Below are positions 43,008-54,219 of a stretch of DNA of 64,000 bases, piece after piece. The DNA is from Symsagittifera roscoffensis. Lineage: Eukaryota > Xenacoelomorpha > Acoela > Convolutidae. The notes beneath the pieces are model-generated. The model was not told where the DNA came from and searched no databases. It saw nothing but the letters and a program-made list of their open reading frames with translations. Each line of letters begins with the position of its first letter. The stretch's first letter is position 1. A program made the translations under genes and the position numbers. Where the stretch lies: positions 51,310,563-51,374,562 of the forward strand of contig NC_087068.1 of NCBI RefSeq assembly GCF_963678635.1, read 5' to 3'.

Positions 43008-44250
43008 AATAATCACAATGTTCTGCTCTTCAGGTTTCTAATTGTTGCTTGCTTCTTTTATAATAATTTTTGATTCAAATTTTGTATTCGTTGTAATTAA
43101 ACATTAACAAGTCTTATCTTTTTAGGTTTTGGTGCAAAATTTGAACGACTTCGTCTCAGAAGTAAATTCAGCGTCGGGCGCAGAAATTTTTCTAGGGGGA
43201 TGGCGGTTTTTCGAAAAAAATTTGAATTTTTTTATAGGTCGACCAATTTGATTTTACGAGCTCTCCGAAAATACTATAGAGACCGTACTTTGTGACATGT
43301 TATTGTGCCACAGGCAAATTTTTGAAAAAAAAAACAGGCTTAAAATGATCTTTCTAGCCTTTTTTTGAGAAGTTTGACCAAAAAAAGGCGTTTTCTTCAG
43401 GCACGCTACTCATTAAAATAAACAGCAAGTCGAAAGTTGGTTTTAATCTATCAAAAAAAAATGCGAAATAGCAAGTTTCTGTACAAAAACAATCATATTA
43501 ACAGACATTTATTTGACATTTTTAACAAAAAAAGGGCTTTTAGTCGCAAGCCGATTTCTGGAGGGGCTTTCTCCTGCCGGATTTACTTTTTGGTTCTCTG
43601 TTTTATGCATCCAACATTAACAATTTTCTAATCGCGTGCCGTACAAATGATAAAATTTGATCAGAACTTCATAAAGTGCAAAAAATAGTCGTAAAAATTT
43701 AATACCGTTTTTATTCTAAAAGTGATAGAATAATCTCGAAAAATGGCACTTTAAGTTTCATTTAAGATTTTCAACGGAAATGGCTGTGTCTAGTTCACAA
43801 AATGATCTTTGAAAATTCGAGGTCTAATTACCTATTTCGCTTTTGCTTTTCTATAAATTGCTTTTGTAGGCTGAATACTTTCTTTCCAGTTTTCTTCGAG
43901 CTCTTTTTTCACCAGATGCAATTTTGACTCATTTTTTCTAGTCCTTGGAAGGGGCGAAATTGTTTATCCGTGTTTTGTTCAGCTCCTCTTGCCTCATACA
44001 TTCATCTTCCTTTCGATTCGCCAGCTTTTGGTCGAATGAATAAAAAATGTTCGATTATACTTGTTAGTTCAGTTATTTTAAATGGTTTAGTTAAAAATTT
44101 CGAAATTTTTCTTTTCTAATAGTTTTTTGGACAACAATAATTAATAAAATCTGAAAGAAAATTAAAACAGCATTTTTTTTGTTTTCAAAAACACGACACT
44201 TCATAATGTAATCGAAGAGTAGATTGCCAGACATTTGAAAAACCATTAGG
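43008..44250. other. Downstream of FkbM gene; MITE relic
   Basis: A hAT-like MITE relic occupies about 43171-43420, sharing GAGCTCTCCGAAAATACTAT- and GCCACAGGCAAATTTTT-like words with 3640-3974 (inverted) and 50987-51410. The rest is AT-rich and unassigned. Confidence 0.5.
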
Positions 44251-44254
44251 AGGC

Positions 44255-44625
44255 CAAACTGTGAATTTTGTGAATTGTAAGTGGATTCCGCAAAAGGCAA
44301 AATCAGATATGTCGCGGATTCAGCAATATTGCTACTTTTTTCATCTTCTTTGCTTTTTTGGATTCCACGAACAAATACCTAAAACACTGTTCGGCTCACA
44401 ATCGCTCCACAAATAGGCGAAATTGCGGAATCCGTAACAGAATTTGAGGAATCCGGAACAGTTTGTGAAATCCACCAACACATAATAATACATGTGTATA
44501 CTTAAAACGAGCTATAGCAAAATCCACAATTGTGAGCGGAATCCGCAAATTTTAAGCGGAATCCACAAATTGTATTTGAAATCTGCATTTTGTTTGTGGA
44601 TTCCGTTTACATATATGTATATATG
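44255..44625. repeat. Degenerate repeats of GGAATCCGCAAA
   Basis: The word GGAATCC(G/A)CAAA and its inverse recur about ten times with irregular spacing, including GAGCGGAATCCGCAAA and AAGCGGAATCCACAAA. Probably degenerate remains of family A ends. Confidence 0.7.
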
Positions 44626-44679
44626 TTATAGCAGCTTAAAAATATGTATTTACTAGGCGGTCATCAATTGGAATATCAA

Positions 44680-44790
44680 ATTTTCGATCTCAATTCCTGC
44701 CACTAACTTCGATCTCAAAACCTGTCAAACGCGTAGCTTCGATCTCAATTCCTGTCAAACACCCAACTTCGATCTCAATTCTATCGATTC
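44680..44790. repeat. Short tandem repeat, about 28-bp unit
   Basis: Four units built on CTTCGATCTCAATTCCTGTC with spacers CAAACGCGTAG and AAACACCCAA. No coding frame. Confidence 0.85.
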
Positions 44791-46442
44791 TCCTGTTTTT
44801 TTTTCCTCATCAAGCCAACGCATCTTTTCATTGCTTGAGAGCCTTAAGGCTAATCTGATCTCATTACGAAACAATATGCTCTATGACGCCATCCAGATAA
44901 CAACCGTCTCCTAGTTGATTTTAAAAAAAGACAAGGTAAAAAATCTATGTCTTACCACTAGCCAGAAACATGTTTAGACACAAAACACAAGAATTAATTA
45001 CGTTCACTTTTGCCCAAGCAAAATTGCACAGTTTACAAGTACGAAAAAAACAAAAGGCCCATTGAATTAGTCCATTGGCAAGTCTACGTTTCCTTAGACT
45101 TGATTCAAGAGCACATTCACCACAAACCCTTCTATAAGATAAAGGAAAGACCTGAAATCATCATGATAACAAAAACGTAAAAAATAGATTTCGAACGGAA
45201 CGATCATCACATCAAAACACAGCCAAGCTCATGTGTTAAATCTAAGCTGACTCAGTAGTACACACGCCCAGGGATTATATAAAGTTTGTTTGGACAACAA
45301 ATCTACATTTTTAAAAGAGTGAATTGATTTATAAAAATTTCACAAATTGAAATCATTCAAAATCAAAAAAGCCAAGTAAAAAACCATGCTGAAAAACTGC
45401 GGAGCGAACCAATTAACCAGCAAACAGCAAAAAAGATCATAAAAATTAGGTTTCTGGTCTTTGATTTCAAGAATTTTCCCATACAATCAATCTGGAAATT
45501 TTTGAACAAAATCTAATTATTTTATAAAACGGGACCAATAGTTTTAACTCGGAAAATTTTGAAGTTATACGCTACTCTCCAAAAATAAAACAGTTTTAAT
45601 AAGAAAGGAGTTCACTAAATAAACGATAGTCATATATTTCTTTTTTATGATAAAGTGCTACTCATACAATTCTCACAAATTCGAGTAGGCTGATCATATT
45701 GTTTTGAAGTTTTTTTTCGAAACGTATGGGCCCTGTATGAGAATTGTGTGACAAACAACAAAATAAATAGGAACCGTATAATGCAAGCAAACTCCAGCTG
45801 TCTCTTTTGGAACCAAAAATTTCACTACCAAATCAAATAAAACAGTTCAGCCGAAAATTTAACTTCAAAAAACTGCTTCTACATGACAAAGCATGCAATG
45901 CAGCTTGAAACTGCTCGGCGAAACTCATACAATTTTGACTATTTGTTTATTGAACTCTCGTCCATACCCATTTCTGCTGCACAGTTTTCAGGAAAAAAAA
46001 ACAAATGAAGGGTTTTTTGAAATTTTCGAAGCAATTTTTTAAAAACTACTTCTAAAACACTCTATTAGTCCATAAGATACTTATTTGGACCAATTAGCTT
46101 TTCACAAACATTTAGATTTATAAAAAAGGTTCAATTGCTGCTTGTTAGTTACGCCACTTACCTGGAGAAAAGGCGTAACCAAAATTTTCAAAGTTCAACG
46201 CTAACTCAGAGTACAATAACGGAATCTCGTAGGCCAAACGATTCATTTCGCTTCATGAGTATACTAGCAAAACCCGCTAACTGTTTAGAGTTAGTTTCTG
46301 GTAGATAAGTAAAAGTTTGTCAATACATGTTTCAAAGCTTTATCAGTTTGGGTCTAACAAATTGTATCATTCTTCAGTAATTGATTTGCTTGAGCAATTT
46401 TAATCTTGAAAGCAGATCATTAAGAAGCCAAACTGGGCTTTT
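44791..46442. other. Intergenic, nothing recognised
   Basis: About 1.65 kb AT-rich DNA without protein-like frames or clear repeats. A TATA-like TTATATAAAG near 45275 has no gene downstream that I can identify. Confidence 0.5.
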
Positions 46443-46625
46443 TTGAATGTAATCGTCGATTCCTCAACCAGGACGCTCCCTTTGTTCGTCTTTTGTTCTT
46501 TAATTTTCTTTGATCGTTCCGACAAAATTTTAATACGTTTAAAGACTTGTCTCTGGAATCCAGGAATATACAGAAACAAATTTATGCGCCCATCCAGTGC
46601 ACAGTTTGGCCACGTAATGATTGCA
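46443..46625 (+). repeat. Dispersed repeat family A, copy 3
   Basis: Best preserved match to 11098-11255 (GATCGTTCCGACAAAATTT, GTTTAAAGACT, TGTCTCTGGAATCCAG, CAGTTTGGCC). Short frames on both strands here are explained by the repeat. Confidence 0.75.
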
Positions 46626-46804
46626 AAACAGTGCTCGAAGTCTCTAACAAGGAGGCCGAAGAAATCAGCTCCCACTCTCGAGAGAAAGTAGATCTTTGCA
46701 ATCATTACTCATGTGAAGAAAACCTCTTTCCCAATCAATATTTTTCCTGTGCACCATCAATTTCTTATCACAATTAGTTTCAACGCACCCGCAACCAAGT
46801 TTAG

Positions 46805-47640
46805 GCGTAATTAATTGATTATAACGGATTATTATGATGATTTTTCGACAATAATAACTGATAATAATTACCAAAATTAGGTGTCTGAAGGATTTATAAT
46901 TGATTATAATCGTGATGTTTTCCAAACGATTATAATCTTTAATAATCGATTAAAAATGGTTATAGTTTTTACAAAAAACGCTCAAAATCAATTATAATCG
47001 ATTATAATTTTTTATTTTGCCAAACTTTTCTCAAACCAAAACAATATTCCAATTATGTCTCATGGGTCATTAAATTTTTGGCAATAAGAACATCTCTAAA
47101 AGAGAAATCGCTTGAACACTTTGATTAATCTGGCCACATTGTTTTACCACGAAACAAAAGTTTCATAGAGATTCTTTCATATTAGCGGAAAGGTTTCCGC
47201 GATGGATGAAAAATAAATCTTCTGACTCAATAATGAATCTAAATCAATTCGCTGATATTTGGTGGTTAAAAAAAACTTTTTTCTCATTTTTCATAGAAAC
47301 CAACGTCTCAAAAAGCATAAATTATAAGCAATTTAGATGCAACTTTGAAGAAAAAATGGATTAAAATCAATTATAATTGATTATAATGGATTTTTTGCAA
47401 AACTAAAGAATTAGAAATTTGAATAAAAATAATGGATTAGCATCAATGATAATTGATTATAATTGTATCGAAAAATAGACGAATAAATAATCGATTATAA
47501 TTGATTAAATTGTATTATAATAAATTATAATTTGATTTTGAAAAGAGAGATTATAATCAATTATTAATTGATTAAAATCGATTGTCTCTCAATTTTAGTG
47601 AGACTGGTTATAAAATCGTAATATAATCGATTATTAACAC
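46805..47640. repeat. ATTATAAT palindrome cluster, second copy
   Basis: Dense ATTATAATCGATTATAAT-type words on both sides of a less repetitive core (47150-47290). Reverse-complemented, the core matches 5155-5265 in the EAG intron (GTTTCATAGAGAT, TGATATTTGGTGGT). Ends in GGATGCGGGTAAAT-like sequence, as at the other copy (GAGTGCGGGTTAGC). A dispersed AT-rich element with palindromic arms. Confidence 0.75.
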
Positions 47641-48157
47641 TTGAAACTGGATGCGGGTAAATTTATTTAAAATTTGTTGTTAAATTTATGCTGATTTTAG
47701 TGTTTTTAAAAGCAGTTAAAAATGAAAAATTGCAAAATGGTTGTAGCCAATTGATAACACAACTTACAAAACGACGCAAAAATTGATAATATCTGAAAGT
47801 TTCCAAATTAACTGTTAAGGTGCTACAAGTAAGCCATCGAAAGGTTTCGTTAGACAAAAACGATTGCGATATGCTTTATTAAGCCATGTTCGCAGGTGAT
47901 TTGCGCACTTCATCGTTTGAAAAGTAGGGAAAGATAATCCATCTCGTCACTTTGAAGCTGATCTGAAAGCGCATCAACATCACTTATCACTCGCTCAAAA
48001 GTCAGGGATAGTTTAAAAATGGGCATCAAAAATTAATTTCAAATACAAGATTCTCCCAATGTCTGGCTCTATAAAAAACATAAACAACTTAAAAATCGGA
48101 CAAAACAGTCAGTTCAAGGTTATTTTAAAGTTGAATACTAGTACTGATGGTTGCACA
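47641..48157. other. Unassigned intergenic sequence
   Basis: AT-rich, no feature seen. Confidence 0.5.
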
Positions 48158-48328
48158 AATTTTTATGAAGAAGAGTTTTGAAAACTATTGAAAATTTTAA
48201 TGAAGAAGAGTTTTGAAAACTATTGAAAATTTTTATGAAGAAGAGTTTTGAAAACTATTGAAAATTTTAATGAAGAAGAGTGTTGAAAACTATTGAAAAT
48301 TTTAATGAAGAAGAGTGTTGAAAACACT
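48158..48328. repeat. 35-bp tandem repeat, about 4.9 copies
   Basis: Unit core AATGAAGAAGAGTTTTGAAA followed by ACTATTGAAAATTTT; copies differ at one or two bases. The period is not a multiple of three and the frames are closed. Confidence 0.95.
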
Positions 48329-49443
48329 GACTCTATTTAAAAAAGGATGTGAAAATAATTACATTATCAAATTTGAAATCTTTTACGTATCAATAGGAAA
48401 TGGTAATCATGGAGCAATGAAGAACTGTTTTTGTTGAGATTAATCTGTTGCAGATTTTTTTCACAGAAATTCAAATCTCAAACTAAAAGTGGTCCCCAGG
48501 AGAAAAGATTACAGCATCTAATGGTTTCCGATTTCAGAATTTTGTACGTTTAGTTATGGTTCCTTTTTTTGAACTCATAACAATTTATATTCATTCAAGT
48601 TCACTTCCTACACTTTTTTGCCTTAGAAATATAATATCACTACGATTTCAAAACCATTTCTATTACACCGTTTTAACTCAAGATGAAAAGAAAACTTGAA
48701 ATGCTTTGGAAATAACTTTGAAGGTTCCATCGGCTAACCAAAAAAAAACTTTTTCAAAAAATCTCAGCTTTTAGTTATCACCGCAGAAAATGATGCTCTC
48801 GTGATCTTTTGATGCACGGTAATAACGGATAAAAAATCCATACTTTTCAGAAGTTTCGCGCGATGTGTGACAGATTTACATCTAGCTCCTTATGTGTGCA
48901 TACAGCGATTCGAATATGTTTTTCTTCAGCTAGGAGAGCAAACTGAGTGGCAAAAACATTTACATTACAAAATACAAAACAAAATAAAGCAAAACCCCGA
49001 ATATGCATCAAAACAATTTCAGAATATTAAAAAAAAATTAAAAACGGTATTTTCAAATGAATTTTTGTTGGTCCGATTTTCAAAGATGGCGACTAATTTT
49101 TTGTGCTTCTCGTAGTTTTTTTTTCACAGATGGTAGAAACTCAATTTTCCACAGATGATGGAAACTGATTTTTACAGAAAAAAGCAAAAATTCAAAATGA
49201 TTAAAGTGAATAAACAAAACTATGCAATATGAAATGATTTTTTGTTGTTAAGACTTTCGAAGAGGTTTTGAAGTTTATACCAGACAAATTTTGAGCTTTT
49301 AACTATCAATTTTTGACAAAATTATTTGATTGCTTCAAAAGTATTGTTGTGTTGAGCTCATTTTTAAAAACTAAATTTACTTGTGACCTTGTGTTGTAAT
49401 GTTCTGATCGTGTAAAGAATGAAAACTTGGTCAATGTGATTCA
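48329..49443. other. Unassigned intergenic sequence
   Basis: AT-rich; the longest frame (48867-49115) has no recognisable pattern and starts at GTG. Confidence 0.5.
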
Positions 49444-50085
49444 GTTAACGCGCGACATTATTTGTGCTAATAAAGCTTAATAGAAGATTTGTGCTATTAA
49501 AGATTAAAATCAGTTTTAGAAATGCAAAGCTATTTAATCAATTTATTGTTTTTTATAAAGACAAAACTATCAGTTTGTACTTTGAGTAGCGCGTAGGATT
49601 GCTTTTCGAAAAAAATCTCAGAATTAAAATATAATTAATGTTTGAGGAAACCTTCATCAATTTTTTTAAGCAAAAACTACTTCATGGAATTTACAAGGAA
49701 TTTCGAAACATTCAAGGCAAAATAAAAAAAACAAATTGACTGATTTCGTTCATAATTACGTTACACTACGGCAAATAGCCTGCTTAAACCAAATTGGAGC
49801 CATTTCTAAGACCAATTAAAACCCGATCACACGTTAAATCCAGCGATCGCACGTTAATTGTTCCAAATTGGCCATATTGGCCCTTTTTAAACCCCAATGC
49901 TAAACTAATCTCAGGTGAAATACTCTTCCCTATTTGAGCTCTGAACAACTATACATTTCTATACAAAACATTCCTTCAAAAATGACTAGTTAAAAAATCA
50001 AAATTTGTCTGGGTAAGAAACTACCGCGGGCACACATGTTCCGTCATTTTCTTCGAAAATTGGAACAACAGTTTTGTTCTAAGCC
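49444..50085. repeat. Diverged relatives of the 579-bp array unit
   Basis: At 49778-50085 words ACCAAATTGGAGCCATTTCT, GCACGTTAATTGTTCCAAAT, TAGTTAAAAAATC and GGAACAACAGTTTTGTT follow in the order of the array unit. At 49444-49530 a shorter inverted piece (TTAACGCGCGAC) is seen. Confidence 0.7.
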
Positions 50086-50986
50086 TCGAAAAAATGCTAG
50101 AAAAAGCTTTGGCATAGAAAATCTAGTTATCACTTTTTTGACGTGATTTTATTTCGAGAGCTGGAAATGATAAAAAATATTGCAAACTGAAAATAAGCGG
50201 GTTATAAAGTGTTACACAAGTTCAAGTTTTCGATAAGGATTTTAGTTAATACTTTATTTTTAGCAAATTTTAGGTGTTTTGATAGCTTTGATGTTATTTT
50301 AACTTCAAAGCCAAACTGATCTGAGCATTTTGCTTATGGCAACGCTAAACAGTTTCTGGCAACGCTCTTACAGTTTGTAGACTTTGGTGTTATTTGTAGA
50401 GAATTTCGGATGATCAAAGCATCAAGAAGAATCAGAAGGCGTTTGTAATTTTTTTTTGTGAATTTCAAGCAGTTAGTCGCAGTTTTATTACCCGTTTTCA
50501 TAATCTTCTTTTGCGAAGCTTCAATTATCCATCAAAAAATAATAATTTCAAATCTTGCTTCGTTGACGCAATTTTCCAAATTTGCCAACCTTAATAGTGG
50601 GAAACTGAGTATTAAGCAAGTTAATCTTAATTCCACTGAACCAATCTTCTCCGATAAATCTTGTGGTCTCGCAGAGAAAACAAGCGCATCACTGCTTCAA
50701 TAAAGATTTCCTTATTTGAACTCTGATCAGATAAAAGATCACGCAAGGTAACCGCCCCGCTGAATTATCCATGAAACCGTGCTGTTTAGCCAACTCATTG
50801 ACATTTTTTGGATTATTATTTTTGAAGAAATGAGGCTGCCACTCAAAGTGTGAGGCTCAAAGTGGTACTCATTAACCTTAAATACTAAACCACGCATAGA
50901 TTCAAACTACACCTTAAGCCATTAGTAGAAAGTTATCTATCTAAAATTTAGCGTAGATCCCAGACCACAACATAACCACATCGCCG
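50086..50986. other. Intergenic; weak small open frame at 50458-50703
   Basis: An 81-codon frame begins with a GTG and encodes a signal-peptide-like segment (LVAVLLPVFIIFFCEA). No ATG start, no second supporting exon. A donor-like CAAG|GTAACC lies near 50745. Kept as a note, not a gene. Confidence 0.4.
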
Positions 50987-51410
50987 CTGGGCAGATCTAG
51001 GATATTCTAGAGGGGGAGGCGGAATTGAATTTCATTAAAAAAATCACAAATTTTTATCGGCCAATTATTAGGAGCGAAAATTTTTTTGACTTTTTTAGGA
51101 GTCCTTTTATTTTACAAACGCCGGGAATATTTTAAAGACCCTATTTTGAGAAACAATTTAGCGCCGCAGGTAAACTTTTTAAAAAAAGCAGGTCAAAAAA
51201 GCCGTTTATGGGCACTAAAAAGCCGTTTTGGAAATTTTTGACCAAAAAATTTGGGATTCTTTTGGAGCACGCTTCCCTTCGAATTTAGTAGATATTGTCG
51301 TCGTAGGCGACTTTAGAAAAACTTTACTTCTGTTTGCCTAAGATGGATAACATAAAATAATATCAGATGGGGGACCCTTTAGTTGATGAGGGGGTCTATA
51401 TCCGCCCCTG
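50987..51410. mobile_element. hAT-like MITE
   Basis: 424 bp with imperfect terminal inverted repeats: the left end reads CTGGGCAGATCTAG, and the right end read inversely is CAGGGGCGGATATAG. CAGGGGCGGAT-like termini are typical of hAT-type MITEs. An 8-bp target duplication could not be confirmed. Relatives: 3640-3974 (minus), 43171-43420, 39520-39665 (partial), 6690-6730 (end only). Confidence 0.65.
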
Positions 51411-52115
51411 AATACATTACAAAACATATTAAAATTGGAAAAAAAAACACTTGAAGATGATAAAGAAGCGAAATTGTTCTGTCTGATTCTATCCCAATCC
51501 ATGAATAAAACATGATACTTAACCAAAATTCAAAAAATAATGATACCCTGTCGAAAAAAATTTTGAGCAAGGGAGGTTTGGGAAATTAACCAAACTAGAG
51601 CAATCAATTCAGCTTTAAGTTCTTTTTTACCCTTTTTTTGAAAATTTTTCTTTTTCATAAGTTATGCCCGTCAAAATAAGTATGCAGCGCTGTAAAAATT
51701 GCTTTTCGAAAAATTTTCGATTGGTTACTCTAAAATTCGATAATAGTGCAGAACGGATTTCTTGAAACACTGCCGAACATAGTTATCGAATGACGAACGC
51801 ACAAAAAAATGACCTGAAGGAGTTGTCTATGTCTGATCTCTGCCAATGTTTGTAATTTTAATTGCTCTTACAATGCTGGAGGAGTACTCATTTGCTCTGC
51901 GAGGTCAATCAGATTACATTTAGTTTCTTATTTCAAAAACCAGCGCCCAGTGGCTGTCAAGCTCAAAACGATTGTCCTTAAAACTCTTACAATTTCCAAT
52001 TTGTTCTGTTGCTAAAAACTTCAAGGAACCAGTAATAAATAGTTGGCACCCAGTGATAAGCTCTCTTTTTGAATGCTTTAGAATTCAATTTGGAACTGTT
52101 TCTGAGCCGGATTCT
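51411..52115. other. Left flank of retroelement copy 2
   Basis: AT-rich host DNA with no recognised gene; ends in GGATTCT before the LTR. Confidence 0.55.
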
Positions 52116-52525
52116 TGGAACCTGATCTAAACTACATTTTATGATTGGATAAATTAGATATTTTACCACTGTAAAGTATTTAATATTAACCAATCATGAT
52201 CCATCTAACTAACAACCCACTTATTTGTAAGTGCTGAAATTACTTGTAATTTCAGCACCAGAGAGATTTGAATTTAACTTAGAAATTAGTTGCCTCTCCA
52301 AGAGAACTTCAGCAGCCGCAATAAACCAGTATACCCTAGATCTATTGAGCCTAGCAGAGACTAGTTAAACAACCTGAGACTAGATAGTATAAGAGTAAGA
52401 TTAGGATCGGTATTAGACTAAGAAGTTGCACAAATCTATCCGGCCGAAAATAAGATAGCGTGACGAGCAGACGGTGTACCCTATCCGAAATTACTCTATG
52501 AGTTAACCACTTAGGTTCTAACTCA
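52116..52525 (+). repeat. 5' LTR, copy 2
   Basis: 410 bp, TGGAACCTG to CTAACTCA. About 15-20 differences from the copy 1 LTRs, clustered around 52293-52305 and 52505-52517. Confidence 0.92.
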
Positions 52526-53751
52526 TCTGGTGCGACCATAAATCTCGAACAAGACCTTAATAGCTTAGAATTAACCAAAAATAGATTAGAATTTAGACAA
52601 AACATTTTCAAAATGTTATACGACGATAATTTAATCGAAATGTCTCTACGACTCAATAGATCAGAGCCAATATTCCGAACGATAATAGAACTACCCGGAA
52701 TTGGAAGAAGACCTTGAACCAGAGACGACATACGACAAAGTAGAAACTTACCATATAGTTATATGATAGTACGGCAAAAGCCAACACAAACTTTTATATT
52801 TAGAATTTTATTAGCAGTGAATTTAGATTTTCATTTACAAACATAAAACCTTGAAGTCAATCTTCATGATCATTTCAGGCGCTAAACAAAATTATTAATA
52901 TACAATAACGATTGATAAAAAGATTCTGCAGTATTATATAAAACATGTTTGAAAAATATTTATTGAAAATCAAAACAAAAATTAGTAGCATGACAATAAA
53001 ATGTTAGTAATCATAAAATCATCTGTAGTCCCAGCTTCATCACCTAAACATAACAGCAATCATAAGCTCACTAAAAATCATTAACAAAAATTTTTTTAAA
53101 ACAATTTAAACCATTTTAAACTTAAATTCACTTAATTTTAAAATCAGATCATCAAGGCTTATCCTTGGATCTACATTAAATTTTTCTATTTCATTAAATT
53201 TAAAACTTGATCATCAAGGCCTATCCTTGGATCAAAATGAACAATTTTGTTCGCCCCCACCCAATTAGCTAGTGTCTAACGACCTCAAACGTCGATTCAC
53301 TATCCAACCCTTTCAAAAAAACCCAAGACTAAGAGAAATTTTTGAACAAAACTAATCATTCAAATTAGGATGAACAGTGAAGAACTTCGGTTATTCATCC
53401 TCCACTTGAACCCTCCTCTTACCAGACCCGGGATAAATCTTAGACTTAGTAAGTTTAAAATAGTATCTAACGAACTACTCGCGTTCTAATTATACCTGAA
53501 CCTTGTGGATCGATTTACTATTCTCCAACCCTTGAACACAATCACTACCCCTAAGTAAGATTAAGTAAGTTAACACCTCAGCTTATATTAGCCACGAGAA
53601 AGTAAAAAATCATTCTTCGGAATCGATATACTTTTCTCTCCAACCCTGAACAAATAGACCCAGGTTAAGCTAACCAAAAAATCGTAAGGACTAACAGTTT
53701 AAGAAAATATTAATCATCTAACAACTTTTTGCATCCGTCATCCTAAAACTT
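52526..53751 (+). other. Primer-binding site and leader, copy 2
   Basis: The binding site starts TGGTGCGACC at 52528. The leader keeps the two CCTTGGATC hairpins (near 53160 and 53223) and the CCAACCCT modules seen in copy 1. That is compatible with an RNA-level role, though close relatedness of the copies alone could explain it. Confidence 0.75.
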
Positions 53752-54219
53752 ATGTCATTTAAAAATCTAGGAAATAAACAAACAATCGTTTTACACAACT
53801 GTGAAATAGACAACAAAAAATACGACCTCGTAATCACACCTCATACACAAACAGTTGGATATATTAGAACAAAACGACAAACACTAAAAAGGAAAATAAT
53901 AACCAAACAAAGACAAATTACACGAAAAAGATTTTCAAAAAATAGAAACGCATTTTCAGAATCTGAAGCCAGCAATTTAGACGAACTTTATAATTTAAAA
54001 GAATCTATTGATAAAAATTGCCCCATTTACGATCAATTATATTTTTCCGACTCAGAAACAACTTCAAATTCATCAAAAAGAGGAAAAAGAAGAATAAAAA
54101 AGCAATATAAACACAAACCAGTACACTTGTATTATTGGAATCAACCAATTAGACACATCGATAATTACCTATTAACAGTTATTAAACAAAAAAATGAGCC
54201 AAACACACACTCCAAGTGA
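53752..54219 (+). CDS. Retroelement ORF1, copy 2
   Basis: 155 codons, same length and start as copy 1, with about a dozen amino-acid differences, many at the C-terminus (ending KNEPNTHS). Both basic clusters are kept. It overlaps the Gag ATG at 54194 by 26 bases. It is the only long ORF of the gag-pol half that is intact in both copies. Confidence 0.7.
   Translation: MSFKNLGNKQTIVLHNCEIDNKKYDLVITPHTQTVGYIRTKRQTLKRKIITKQRQITRKRFSKNRNAFSESEASNLDELYNLKESIDKNCPIYDQLYFSDSETTSNSSKRGKRRIKKQYKHKPVHLYYWNQPIRHIDNYLLTVIKQKNEPNTHSK

Noticed and set aside
45270-45285. TATA-like element
   Set aside because: No gene or transcript start can be linked to it in this AT-rich stretch.
48867-49115. 82-codon frame
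   Set aside because: GTG start, composition not protein-like, no splice context.
50458-50703. Secreted-peptide-like 81-codon frame
   Set aside because: No ATG, no similarity, no confirmed exon borders.
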